A stretch of DNA of 43,665 bases from Verrucomicrobiota bacterium (GTDB lineage Bacteria > Verrucomicrobiota > Verrucomicrobiia > Limisphaerales > UBA8199): assembly GCA_029974925.1 (NCBI GenBank), contig JARKQH010000107.1:1-43665 (forward strand). The letters are read 5' to 3'. The first letter of the stretch is position 1. Each line of letters opens with the position of its first letter. Below are positions 7,248 through 19,400 of the stretch, one piece after another. Below the pieces are notes generated by a model. The model saw only the letters and a program-made list of their open reading frames with translations. It made no database searches and was not told the DNA's origin. The translations under genes and the position numbers were made by a program.

Positions 7248-9095
7248 ATGGATCGTAAATCTATCCTCATCCTGGTGGTTTGTTTTGTCCTGCTGATGCT
7301 CTGGTATCCGCTGGTCAACAAAATCTTCCCACCCGTTCCGCTGCCCGCCGGTGCGACCAACGCTCCGACGGCGGTGGCTGCCGCCACCAACGGCGCGACC
7401 TCCGCCCCGCCCGTTGCCGTTCCCCCCGGTCTGACTGCCGCCCCGGCGTTGCCAGCCGTCATCCCGGCCGCGCCTGACGCGCCGGAGGAACTGATCGAGC
7501 TCACCAACGCCATGGCCCGCTACACCTTCACGTCGCGGGGAGGGGGACTCAAGCAGGTCCAATTGCTCGAGTACCCGGAAACCGTGCCCACCCGCCGGCA
7601 GCGGCGACAAGGACCGCAGGACGTGGCCACGCTCAACGTGCCGGCGCCCGCGCCCACGCTGGCGTTGATGGACGGCCCCGCCTGGCAGGGCGACGGCCAG
7701 TTCGAGTTGACGCGCATCGAAAACGGCGTTCAGGCGCGGAAGCTGCTCCCCAACGGACTGGAGATCCTCAAGACCTTTCACTTGAGCACCAACTACCTTC
7801 TGGAAGCCCGGGTGCGGCTCGAAAACCGCGGTCCCGAGGCGCTGGCGCTGCCGCCGCAGGAGTGGGTGGTCGGCACCGCCACCCCCATGAACGCGCAGGA
7901 CGACGGCTCGGCCGTTGGCGTCATGTGGTTCAACGGTTCAGGCGAAACCGACATCAGCGCCCCCTGGTTCGCCAACAAAACCCTCGGCTGTTTCCCCGGA
8001 ACGCCGCGCGCCCTTTATCAGGCCGGCCAGAGCAATGTCGTGTGGGTGGCGGTCCACAACCAGTTTTTCACCCTGGCGGCGATGCCCCAGCACCCGGCCC
8101 TCGAGGTCATTGCCCGCAAGCTCGAACTGCCCCGGCCCACCGGCGAGGATGCCCGCGACCTGCCGCCCAACCGGCCCCCGCCGCTGGGGTACCAGGCCAC
8201 CATGGTTTATCCCGGCCTGACTTTGGCGTCCGGCCAGGCCCTCGAGCGCGACATCCACATCTTTGCCGGTCCCAAGGAGTATCGGACCCTGGCGCGCATC
8301 GCGGCCCGTTTTCATAATGACATTGACCGGGTGATGGGGTTTGGCGGGTTCTTTGGCTTCTTCTCGAAGGCGCTGCTGTTGAGCATGAACTGGCTGCATC
8401 ATGCGCTGAGTCTCTCCTACGGCTGGGCGATCATCGTCATTACGATCATCATCAAGCTGCTGTTCTGGCCGCTCACCCAGGCCAGCACCCGCTCCATGAA
8501 ACGCCTGCAGGCCCTCCAGCCGCAAATGAAGGCCATCCAGGAGAAATACAAGGATGATCCCGCCCGCATGAATCGCAAAATGATGGAGTTCATGCGCGAG
8601 AACAAAGTCAGCCCGCTGGGCGGCTGCCTGCCCATGCTCCTGCAAATGCCGGTGTTCATCGGCTTCTTTTACATGATCCGCAGCGCCATCGAGCTGCGGG
8701 GCGCCGCCTTCCTCTGGGTGGCCGATCTCAGCCGGCCCGACACCCTGTTCATGATCCCCGGCCTGGGCTTCATTCCCTTCATCGGCGTGCCCGGCGTGGG
8801 GCTGCCCTTCAACCTCCTGCCCCTGATCATGGGAGCCACCATGTTCTGGCAGGCCCGGCTGACGCCGCCCTCGCCCGGCATGGACCCCATGCAGGCCAAA
8901 CTCATGCGCTACATGCCGCTGATGTTCATGGTTTTCCTGTACAATTTCTCCGCCGGGCTGACCCTTTACTGGACGGTCCAGAACCTGTTAACCATCGCCC
9001 AGACCAAGCTGACGAGCACCCAGCCCGCCGCGGCGGCCGCCCCCCAACCGGCCAAACCGGCGGCGCCGTCAGCTCCGTTGAAGAAACGCAAATAG
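7248..9095 (+). CDS. yidC: Membrane protein insertase YidC
   Basis: A 615-residue YidC/Oxa1/Alb3 insertase that places proteins into the inner membrane alone or with SecYEG. The start MDRKSILILVV was chosen because it places the first transmembrane helix at the N-terminus, as in Gram-negative YidC; the frame is open 18 codons further upstream inside yidD. After TM1 comes an alanine/proline-rich linker, then the periplasmic beta domain to about residue 370. The conserved membrane core follows: helix ending LLFWPLTQASTRSMK, coiled cytoplasmic hairpin, PLGGCLPMLLQMPVFIGF, and a last helix NFSAGLTLYWTVQNLL. The groove position that is arginine in E. coli is lysine here (IIIKLLFWP). The end is alanine/proline-rich and basic. 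It is followed by jag 56 bp later. Confidence 0.96.
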   Translation: MDRKSILILVVCFVLLMLWYPLVNKIFPPVPLPAGATNAPTAVAAATNGATSAPPVAVPPGLTAAPALPAVIPAAPDAPEELIELTNAMARYTFTSRGGGLKQVQLLEYPETVPTRRQRRQGPQDVATLNVPAPAPTLALMDGPAWQGDGQFELTRIENGVQARKLLPNGLEILKTFHLSTNYLLEARVRLENRGPEALALPPQEWVVGTATPMNAQDDGSAVGVMWFNGSGETDISAPWFANKTLGCFPGTPRALYQAGQSNVVWVAVHNQFFTLAAMPQHPALEVIARKLELPRPTGEDARDLPPNRPPPLGYQATMVYPGLTLASGQALERDIHIFAGPKEYRTLARIAARFHNDIDRVMGFGGFFGFFSKALLLSMNWLHHALSLSYGWAIIVITIIIKLLFWPLTQASTRSMKRLQALQPQMKAIQEKYKDDPARMNRKMMEFMRENKVSPLGGCLPMLLQMPVFIGFFYMIRSAIELRGAAFLWVADLSRPDTLFMIPGLGFIPFIGVPGVGLPFNLLPLIMGATMFWQARLTPPSPGMDPMQAKLMRYMPLMFMVFLYNFSAGLTLYWTVQNLLTIAQTKLTSTQPAAAAAPQPAKPAAPSAPLKKRK

Positions 9096-9151
9096 ACTGG
9101 GCAAACCGCCGCCTCTGCTTTAATAGATAACCCATCACGCAAGCGCACGAT

Positions 9152-9601
9152 ATGCCTGCCGAACCAAAATTGACGCTCGAAACCCTGTTGAACCTTCTCG
9201 GGTTCCAAGCCACCGTCGAGGAACACCGCATGGAGGATGGCATCCTGCTGGACGTGAAGACCGACGACTCCGGCCGCCTGATCGGCCGGCAGGGCCAAAC
9301 CCTTTCCGACCTCCAGTACATCACCAATCGCCTCCTCTTCCAGCAGGACCCCGCCGTTCCCAAGGTCATGGTGGATGTCAGCGGCTACCGCGCCCAGGCG
9401 CGGGAGGCCCTCGTCAAAAAGGCCAAAGAAGCGGCCGAAAAAGTCCGCCGCTGGGGCGACGTGGTCGAGCTGGAACCGCTCAGCGCGTTTGACCGCCGCA
9501 TCGTTCATCAAGCCCTGAAGGATGATCCCACCGTCGAAACGCACAGCGTCGAAGTAGAAGGCACCGACAAGAAGGCGATTCTTCTCCGCCCCCGGCATTA
9601 A
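9152..9601 (+). CDS. jag: KH-R3H RNA-binding protein (Jag/KhpB-like)
   Basis: A 149-residue cytoplasmic protein with a KH domain (DSGRLIGRQGQTLSDLQYI, residues about 40-58, containing the GxxG loop as GRQG) followed by an R3H domain (ELEPLSAFDRRIVHQAL, about 106-122). This is the architecture of Jag/SpoIIIJ-associated protein, also called KhpB, which binds RNA. Here the extra N-terminal Jag-N domain of Firmicutes proteins is missing, as is usual outside that phylum. Its place directly after yidC is the conserved position. No Shine-Dalgarno is seen before the ATG. The exact RNA targets are unknown. Confidence 0.9.
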   Translation: MPAEPKLTLETLLNLLGFQATVEEHRMEDGILLDVKTDDSGRLIGRQGQTLSDLQYITNRLLFQQDPAVPKVMVDVSGYRAQAREALVKKAKEAAEKVRRWGDVVELEPLSAFDRRIVHQALKDDPTVETHSVEVEGTDKKAILLRPRH

Positions 9602-9745
9602 CCCCGCCCGAGGCCGGGACGCCGTGGCCGCCTGCAACGGCCGCGCCGGGGAGAAGCTTCTCAAAAAAAAGGGACGCGGCGTTGTCCCTCCAGCGCCGCC
9701 CCTTCTCCGCTTTATTTGCGTCGCGCTCGGGCCTATCCTTCCAGC

Positions 9746-10921
9746 GTGGCACGCCTGGTGTTGGACCATGTCAGCAAGAGCTACGGTGCCGGGGGCGGCA
9801 ACCGCATCCGGGCGCTGGCCGGGGTGAGCCTCGAGCTGGCCAGTGGCGAGCTGCTGGCGGTGGTGGGCCCCTCCGGGGGTGGCAAAACCACCTTGTTGCG
9901 GCTCATTGCCGGCCTGGAGGAACCGGATGGCGGGGACATTTTCATCGGAGACCGGCGGATGAACGGGGTGCCGCCCAAGGAGCGGGAGGTGGCCATGGTG
10001 TTTCAAAGCCCGGCTTTGTATCCTGAAATGACGGTTTTCGAGAACCTCGCGTTGGGCCTGCGCATTCGACGCGCGCCGGCCGCCGAGACCCGCCAACGGG
10101 TCTTGGAAACCGCCGGGTGGCTGGGGCTCACGGACTGTCTCTCGCGCCGCCCCGCCTCGTTGTCCGGCGGACAACAGCAGCGGGTGGCTCTCGGCCGGGC
10201 CCTGGCGCGCCGCCCGCGTCTGATCCTCCTGGATGAACCGCTGTCGCAACTGGACGTGCCGGCGCGCGAGCAATTGCGCGGGGACCTTGTCCGCCTGCAA
10301 CGGCAACTGGGCGCCACGATGCTTTACGTCACCCATGACCAGGCCGAGGCGCTCGCCGTCGGCCAACGGATCGCGGTTCTGGAAGCCGGCACGGTGCAGC
10401 AGCTCGGCCCGCCGGAGACCATTTACCAACATCCCGCCAATCTTTTCGTCGCTCGCTTCATCGGCTCCCCGCGCATGAACCTGTTTCCCGGCCGCTTCCG
10501 CCGGTCTTCCAACGGCGTCCGGTTCGAGACGACCTCCGGGCAGCCGGAGCCGGCGCTGGCTGGCCTGCCGCTGGGGAAAACCCACCTCGCCAATCTCGAA
10601 GGCTGGATGGACCGGGAGCTCATTTTGGGGTTGCGGCCCGAGCACGTCAAAGAGCGGGACCGGCAGGCGCTGGAGGCGGGAGGCACGAAGGTTGAAGCGC
10701 GATCTTCGAACGTCGAACTTAAGCCGGAGGTGAAGGGGCGAGTCGTGCGGCTGGATCGCACCGGCCCGGACTGCTTTGGGTGGCTGGAGTCCCGCGGGCT
10801 GGTCATCGTGGCCAGGCTGCCCGGCGACTGCGCGTGGCGCGAGGGGGAGGATCGCACGGTCGAGCTGGAACTGGAGAAGGCGTGCTGGTTTGATCCGGCA
10901 ACGGGAAAGGCCATCGCATGA
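9746..10921 (+). CDS. ABC transporter ATP-binding protein, sugar-importer (MalK/UgpC) type
   Basis: A 391-residue ABC ATPase with the C-terminal regulatory OB-fold domain typical of MalK/UgpC. Walker A is GPSGGGKTT, the Q-loop FQSPALYPEMTV, the signature LSGGQQQRVALGRAL, Walker B LILLDEPLSQLD and the switch histidine is in VTHDQAEAL. The C-terminal half carries NLFPG and LGLRPEHV segments seen in this family. No permease or binding protein is nearby, so it may energise several importers encoded elsewhere, as MsmK does. The GTG at 9746 was chosen; a TTG at 9716 would add 10 residues. A short segment near residues 310-330 (GTKVEARSSNVELKPEVKG) looks inserted into the regulatory domain. Its stop overlaps the next start as ATGA, so the two genes are translationally coupled. 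Confidence 0.9.
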   Translation: MARLVLDHVSKSYGAGGGNRIRALAGVSLELASGELLAVVGPSGGGKTTLLRLIAGLEEPDGGDIFIGDRRMNGVPPKEREVAMVFQSPALYPEMTVFENLALGLRIRRAPAAETRQRVLETAGWLGLTDCLSRRPASLSGGQQQRVALGRALARRPRLILLDEPLSQLDVPAREQLRGDLVRLQRQLGATMLYVTHDQAEALAVGQRIAVLEAGTVQQLGPPETIYQHPANLFVARFIGSPRMNLFPGRFRRSSNGVRFETTSGQPEPALAGLPLGKTHLANLEGWMDRELILGLRPEHVKERDRQALEAGGTKVEARSSNVELKPEVKGRVVRLDRTGPDCFGWLESRGLVIVARLPGDCAWREGEDRTVELELEKACWFDPATGKAIA

Positions 10922-11805
10922 GAGTTCTGATTGTCGGCTGCGGCTATGTGGGCCTGCCGCTTGGCGCTGAGCTGGCGCGCGGCGGTCACGAGGTGTTTGG
11001 GCTCCGCCGCAGCGCGGAAGCAGCCGGCGCCCTGGCCCAGGCAGGCATCCAGTGGGTGCGCGGGGACGTGACGGACCGCGCGCAGTTGGCCGCCATCGCC
11101 CCCCGGTTTGATTGGGTGGTCAACACCGTCTCGGCATCGGGGGGCGGCGCGGAGGATTACCAGCGGACCTATTTCGAGGGCACGCGAAACCTGATTGAAT
11201 GGCTGGCGGATACGGGCCTGAAGAAATTCGTTTACACCAGCAGCACGGGGGTCTATGGCCAGGACGACGGTTCACTGGTGGACGAGCACAGCCCCGCGGA
11301 ACCGGAGGCGGCCACAGGCCGCGTGCTGGCGGAGGCCGAACGCCTGTTGCTGACGGCGGCGCGCGAGCGCAACTTCCCCGCCGTGGTGTTGCGGGTGGCG
11401 GGCATCTATGGGCCGGGGCGCGGTTTTTATCTGCGTCAAATGCTCAGCGGCCAGGCCCGCATCGAAGGGGATGGCGGGCGATTCGTCAACATGATCCACC
11501 GGGATGACGTGGTGGGCGCCATCGTCGCGGCGCTGGAGCGGGGCAAACCCGGCCACGTTTACAATGTCTGCGACGACGAGCCGGCGCCGCTGGCCGAGGT
11601 CTATGACTGGCTGGCCAGGGAGTTGAGCCTGCCGCCCCCGCCGCGGGTCGCGGGAGGGACCGCCGGGCCCGGCCGGCGGGCGGCGACCAACAAACGCGTT
11701 TCGAACCGCCGCTTGCGCGAAGAGCTGGGATATCAGCTCAAATACCCCACCTATCGGGAGGGTTACCGCGCCGAGCTCCGCGCGCGTGGCGCCGCCCCTG
11801 GCTGA
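10918..11805 (+). CDS. NAD(P)-dependent epimerase/dehydratase-like protein (extended SDR)
   Basis: A 295-residue extended-SDR protein with an N-terminal Rossmann motif GCGYVGLPLG (residues 8-17) and the YTSSTGVYG strand typical of NAD-dependent epimerases. The usual YxxxK pair is not found where expected; the corresponding region reads EAATGRVLAEAE, as in the YeeZ-like branch, so it may not be a true sugar epimerase. LRVAGIYGPGRG, FVNMIHRDDVV and NKRVSNRRLREELGY are conserved downstream landmarks of this branch. It overlaps the ABC ATPase stop by 4 bp and is thus coupled to it, though no pathway link is evident. The molecular substrate is unknown. Confidence 0.82.
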   Translation: MRVLIVGCGYVGLPLGAELARGGHEVFGLRRSAEAAGALAQAGIQWVRGDVTDRAQLAAIAPRFDWVVNTVSASGGGAEDYQRTYFEGTRNLIEWLADTGLKKFVYTSSTGVYGQDDGSLVDEHSPAEPEAATGRVLAEAERLLLTAARERNFPAVVLRVAGIYGPGRGFYLRQMLSGQARIEGDGGRFVNMIHRDDVVGAIVAALERGKPGHVYNVCDDEPAPLAEVYDWLARELSLPPPPRVAGGTAGPGRRAATNKRVSNRRLREELGYQLKYPTYREGYRAELRARGAAPG

Positions 11806-11901
11806 TGGGCGCCCGGCCCCGTCCATCGCGGAGAAACCTCCGGCGACCGCTTTGGGGATTCAGGACGGCGTGCCGGCCTGCGTAATCGTTGGGCCTGAAT
11901 G

Positions 11902-11933
11902 AAAACGCCCGCCCGGCGGGGCCGGGCGGGCGT
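11902..11933 (-). terminator. Rho-independent terminator after the pyrophosphatase gene
   Basis: ACGCCCGCCCGGC, a GGG loop and GCCGGGCGGGCGT form a perfect 13-bp stem (11905-11933). Read on the minus strand it is followed at once by TTTT. It lies 20 bp past the stop codon of the minus-strand pyrophosphatase gene. On the plus strand there is no T-run, so it is directional. Confidence 0.88.
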
Positions 11934-11953
11934 GGTGAAGGAGTGTCAGAGGA

Positions 11954-14428
<2,475 letters not shown>

Positions 14429-14715
14429 AAAATAGAACGCAAACTATGGCAAAACAGGCCCCGTCAACGCCAACACTTTTTTTGTAAAAAACGCGCCATT
14501 TGTTGCACCGGACCCAAGCCGAAAGAACCGGCGCCGCCAGGGAATTCCGGCTTTCGCGAGTTCAGAAGTTGTTTTCAACGAATTACTTGCGATCAATTCA
14601 GCCCTCCCCTTGCCCCGGCTTCCCGAACCGGTTACAGTTTGGCCAGAACATTCTCGAAAGCCGTTCGAGGGCGGGAAAACTCCGCCGGGCTGTCGCAGAA
14701 AAGAAAGGTCTCATT

Positions 14716-15330
14716 ATGCGCGTGAAAAGCATCCGTGGTTTCTCAGCCTGGGCAGCTCTTGCCCTGGTCCTGGTCCTGACATCGTTCGGTTACGCTGCCG
14801 ACCCCGCCGCCGCCGCGGCGCCGAAGAAAACGCCGGATGTGATTTTCGTGCCGACGCCGCAGCCTGTGGTGGAGCGGATGTTGGAGCTGGCCGAGGTCAA
14901 GAAAGGCGATGTGGTCTATGACCTGGGCTGCGGCGACGGACGCATCGTCGTCACCGCCGCCAAGAAATACGGCGTCAAGGCCGTCGGCTTCGACATTGAC
15001 CCCCAGCGGATCAAGGAATCCCTCGAAAACGTCAAAACCAACCGCCTGGAGCACCTCGTCACCATCAAGGAGGCGGACATCTTCACCCTGGATTTGAGCG
15101 GGGCGGACGTGATCACGCTCTACCTGCTTCCCGAGCTCAACGTCCGCCTGATTCCGCAGCTCGAGAAGCTCAAGCCCGGTTCCCGCATTGTTTCCTTCTC
15201 CTTTGACATGGAGGGCATCAAGCCCGACAAGGTGGTGCATGAGGACGGGGAAACCATTTACAAATGGACAACCCCGCTGAAGCGGGAAAGCGGCGCCGCC
15301 ACCCGTCCGAAGCGCGACCCGGATAATTGA
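14716..15330 (+). CDS. Exported class I SAM-dependent methyltransferase
   Basis: A 204-residue protein with a class I methyltransferase fold. The start MRVKSIRGFS opens a clear signal peptide (hydrophobic core AWAALALVLVLTSFG, likely cleavage after GYA), and an AGAAAGG-like purine stretch (about 14702-14708) precedes it as a Shine-Dalgarno. After an alanine-rich linker come PTPQPVVERML and motif I VYDLGCGDGRIV (67-78), then GFDIDPQRIKES for the adenosyl acidic residue and LYLLPELNVRLIPQL. This matches a known family of small methyltransferases related to protein-lysine methyltransferases. Export is odd because SAM is cytoplasmic; it may remain membrane-tethered or act differently. It stands alone, between hppA and ruvB, with 50 bp to ruvB. 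Confidence 0.85.
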   Translation: MRVKSIRGFSAWAALALVLVLTSFGYAADPAAAAAPKKTPDVIFVPTPQPVVERMLELAEVKKGDVVYDLGCGDGRIVVTAAKKYGVKAVGFDIDPQRIKESLENVKTNRLEHLVTIKEADIFTLDLSGADVITLYLLPELNVRLIPQLEKLKPGSRIVSFSFDMEGIKPDKVVHEDGETIYKWTTPLKRESGAATRPKRDPDN

Positions 15331-15380
15331 GAGGGCCTATTTCCCTTGCGCGGCGACGCGCTTGGCCCATCCTTTAGGCC

Positions 15381-16400
15381 ATGCCTGAGCGGATGATTTC
15401 GGATGTACTGGCGAAGCCGGACGCGGCGTTGGAGATGACGCTGCGGCCGTCGCTGTTCTCCGAGTTTACCGGCCAGTCCAAGGTCAAGGAACGGCTCGAA
15501 ATCACCGTGGCCGCCGCTCGAAAGCGGGGCGAAGCGATTGACCACATCCTGCTGAACGGCCCGCCCGGCCGCGGCACGACCACGCTGGCCAACATCATCG
15601 CCAAGGCCATGGGGGCGAATCTCAAGAGCACCAGCGGCCCGACGATCGAAAAAGCGGGCGATCTGGCCGGCCTGCTGACGAATCTCGAGGAAGGGGATGT
15701 GCTGTTCATTGACGAAATCCACCGGCTGCAAAAGACCATCGAGGAGTATCTCTACCCGGCGATGGAGGATTTCAAACTGGACATCATCATTGACCAGGGG
15801 CCCAACGCACGCAGTGTGCGCCTGAACCTGCCGCGGTTCACCCTCATTGGCGCGACCACCCGCAGCGGCCTGCTCACCGCGCCCCTGCTCACCCGCTTCC
15901 CCATCCGCGAGCGGTTGGATTATTATCAGGCCCCCGAGCTCCAGCAGATCGTCCTGCGCTCGGCCCGCCTCCTCGGCGTCGAAATCGAGCCGAACGGCGC
16001 GATGGAAATCGCCCGGCGCAGCCGGGGCACCCCGCGCATCGCCAACAACCTCCTCCGGCGCGTGCGCGATTACGCCGAGGTCCGCCATGAGGGGCGCGTT
16101 ACCGTCGCGGTGGCGGACCAGGCGCTGGCCATGCTCGAGATTGACGAAAACGGGCTGGACGAGATGGACAAGCGGATTCTCGAGAGCATCATCGTCAAGT
16201 TCGGCGGGGGGCCGGTCGGGTTGGGGTCGCTGGCGGTGGCGGTCGGCGAGGAACCGGACACCCTCGAGGAGGTGTATGAGCCCTACCTCATCATGGAGGG
16301 GTATCTCAAGCGCACGCCGCAGGGGCGCGTGGCCACCGAACTGAGTTACCGCAAGCTCGGCGTCAAGTTCCGCCCGGGCAGCCAGCCCGCCCTCCTGTAA
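15381..16400 (+). CDS. ruvB: RuvB-like Holliday junction branch-migration ATPase with altered active site
   Basis: A 339-residue protein collinear with RuvB over its whole length: AAA+ large and small domains and a C-terminal winged helix ([14 protein letters not shown]). Walker B ([10 protein letters not shown], 107-116), sensor 1 (IGATTRSG) and the sensor 2 region ([15 protein letters not shown]) are intact. Two hallmark positions are not: Walker A reads GPPGRGTTT (60-68), with Thr66 (ACG, 15576-15578) where RuvB has the ATP-binding lysine, and the PLRxRFG motif reads PLLTRFP, with Leu170 (CTC, 15888-15890) in place of the conserved arginine of the arginine-finger region. No stop or frameshift breaks the gene, and the rest looks under selection. 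It may be ATPase-deficient, a specialised paralogue, or carry sequencing errors. It lies 10 bp before uvrA; ruvA and ruvC are not in view. Confidence 0.88.
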   Translation: MPERMISDVLAKPDAALEMTLRPSLFSEFTGQSKVKERLEITVAAARKRGEAIDHILLNGPPGRGTTTLANIIAKAMGANLKSTSGPTIEKAGDLAGLLTNLEEGDVLFIDEIHRLQKTIEEYLYPAMEDFKLDIIIDQGPNARSVRLNLPRFTLIGATTRSGLLTAPLLTRFPIRERLDYYQAPELQQIVLRSARLLGVEIEPNGAMEIARRSRGTPRIANNLLRRVRDYAEVRHEGRVTVAVADQALAMLEIDENGLDEMDKRILESIIVKFGGGPVGLGSLAVAVGEEPDTLEEVYEPYLIMEGYLKRTPQGRVATELSYRKLGVKFRPGSQPALL

Positions 16401-16410
16401 GAGCCCGTCC

Positions 16411-19400
16411 ATGTCGAAGTCGTCTGCACGGCCCGGCATCCGGCTCCGGGGAGTTCGCCACAACAACCTCAAGAACTTCGATCTCGACCTCCCGCTCAAC
16501 CAGTTGATCGTCATCACCGGGCTGAGCGGCTCGGGCAAAAGTTCGCTGGCCTTTGACACCCTCTTCGCCGAAGGCCAGCGCCGGTACATCGAGACCTTCT
16601 CGCCCTACGCGCGCCAGTTCCTGGACCGGATGGACAAGCCGCAGGTGGACCGGATTGAAGGCATTCCCCCCGCCATTGCCGTCGAACAACGCAACACGGT
16701 CAAAACCACCCGCTCAACGGTGGGAACCATGACGGAGATTTGCGACTATATGAAGGCGCTCTGGCCCCACGTCGCGCAACTCCATTGCCGCCAATGCGGT
16801 CAACCGGTCCGCAAAGACACCCCGCAGGACGTTTGGCGGGAGGCGTCGGCCGGCGCGGCGGACCGCTCCGTGGAGCGGCTCGTGACCTTCGAGCTGCCCT
16901 TGAGCGACAAGCTCACCCTGGCGGAGTCCCTGGCCCTGGTGGCCCGGCAGGGCTATCAGCGGCTGCTGGTGGGAGGCCGGGTGATTCGCCTCGAGGAAGC
17001 GGCCGCCCGGATGGCGGGCGAGGCCGGATCGCTCGTCGTCGTCCAGGACCGCTTGCGGCCGGCAGGAAACCGCGCCCAGTTCATCGAGGCTTGCGAGCAA
17101 GCCTATCACTTTGGCAAAGGGAGGCTGACCCTGTGGACGCTGGACGAAAACTCGCACGCCCGCGACTCCCGGCATTTCTCCAACCGCCTGCACTGCGCCC
17201 GCTGCGACCTCGAGTATCGCCCCCCCACCCCGGCGTTGTTCAGTTTCAACCACCCCGTCGGGGCCTGCCCCACGTGCCGCGGATTTGGGCGAATTATCAC
17301 CATAGATTACCACCTGGCGCTGCCAGACCGCTCGCGAACGCTGGCCGAGGGCGTCGTCAAGCCCTGGCAAACCGGCCAGGGCCTGGAATGCCAGGCGGAT
17401 TTGCTGCGCCTCTGCCGCCAGCATCAGATTCCGACGGATGTGCCGTTCCAGGACCTGCCGCCGCAGTGGCAAAAGTTTGTCATCGAAGGCGACCCCAATT
17501 ACGGCAAGGATGCGGCCCATGAGTGGCCCCACGCCTGGTACGGCGTCAAAGGCTATTTCCGCTGGCTCGAATCCCGGGCCTATAAAATGCACGTGCGCGT
17601 GTTGCTCTCCCGCTACCGCGCCTACACCGCCTGCCCCGCCTGCCAGGGCAAACGCTTCCAGCCCGACACCTTGCTCTATCGCGCGCCCCGGCCCCCGGCG
17701 CTCCGGGAAAGCCCAGGGACGAAGTCCGAGGGCCCCTCGGGTTTGACCCTCGCAGATTTTTACCACCTGCCGATTCGGGATGCCTTGCGGTTTGTCGCGG
17801 ACTTGGAGACGCGGCTTGGGCTGCGGCGCAATGACCCGCAGGCGATCCTGTTGGGCGAGGTGAAATCCCGCCTGGCGTATCTCGAAGCTGTGGGTCTGGG
17901 CTATTTGACCTTGGACCGTCCCACCCGGTCGCTTTCCGGGGGCGAAACCGAGCGGGTGAACCTGACCACCTGCCTGGGGACGCGTCTGGTCAATACCCTC
18001 TTCGTTTTGGACGAACCGAGCGTGGGGCTGCACCCGCGAGACACTCAGCGCTTGGTGCACACCCTCCAGCAACTGCGCGACGCGGGCAACACGGTCGTCG
18101 TGGTGGAGCACGAGGCCAGTGTAATCCGCGCCGCAAACCAGATTGTGGACCTGGGGCCGGGTCATGGGGCCAGCGGGGGCAAAGTGGTGTTTCAAGGCAG
18201 TTACAGCGGCATTCTGAAAGCCCCCGCATCTCTCACCGGCGCCTACCTGTCCGGACGCAAGCACATCGAGCTGCCCCCCCGCCGGCCGGTTCTCCTGTCC
18301 CCGGCCACCGGAACCGTCCCACGCAATACCATTCCGGAGGCGCTCAAATTGCGGGACGTCCCCGCCCCGGCGCCGACGCCGCAACCTTGTGAATTCCTGC
18401 GCCTGGAACACGCAACCCGGCACAACCTCAAGGATTTAACCGTGGACATCCCGCTCGGGCGGCTGGTCTGCATCACCGGCGTAAGCGGCTCGGGAAAGAC
18501 CACTTTGGTGCGCGAGGTCTTGCTGCCCTTGCTGGCGGCGCGGCTCGAGACGCAGAGGGCCGCCGCCAAAGCCTCGGAGCGGTCCGATGCCGAGGCCGTC
18601 GAGAGCGACGACGACCAGGAATTGTCAACGGAGGCGGAAGTGCCGGCAGCCCGAATCAGCGGCTGGGAAAGCCTCGGGCGGGTGGTGCTGGTGGACCAGG
18701 CAATCCTGGGCAAGACCCCGCGGTCGAACCCGGCGGTTTACATCGGCGCCTTCGAGGAAATTCGCGAGTTTTTCGCGCAGACCGAGCCGGCGCGCCAACG
18801 GGGCCTCAACGCCAGCGCGTTCAGCTTCAATTCCACCCAGGGACAGTGCGAACGCTGCCGGGGCGCCGGTTACGAAAAAATCGAAATGCAGTTCCTCAGC
18901 GATGTTTTTATCCGCTGCCCCGACTGCAATGGCCGGCGCTATCGCCAGCACATCCTCGAGGTGAAGGTCAAAGGCGCCTGGGCCCGGCCCTGGTCCATCG
19001 CCGACCTGTTGGAGGCCACCGTCGAGGAGAGCCGGCAGTTCCTCTCCGCCTTCACCGAATCCCGCCCGGCGCGGCGAGCGGTCGAAAGCCTGCGCTGGCT
19101 CGAGGAAGTCGGTTTGGGCTACCTCAAGCTGGGCCAGCCCATCAATACGCTGTCGGGCGGTGAAAGCCAGCGGCTGAAGCTGGTTCGGCACCTTGCCGAA
19201 GCGGAGCGGGACGCTGACGGCAAACTCGACACAACGGGCGCCGACAAACCGACGTTGTTCCTCTTCGACGAACCCACCACCGGCCTGCATTTCGATGACG
19301 TCCGCGTCCTCCTGGGCGTCCTTCAGCGCCTCGTCAGCTCAGGACACTCGGTCCTGGTCATTGAACATAATCTCGAGGTGATCAAGTGCGCCGACTGGGT

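Noticed and set aside
9651-9670. GAGAAGCTTCTC palindrome followed by eight A, looking like a terminator
   Set aside because: The run is A on the plus strand, and on the minus strand the T-run comes before the hairpin, so it does not fit an intrinsic terminator in either direction.
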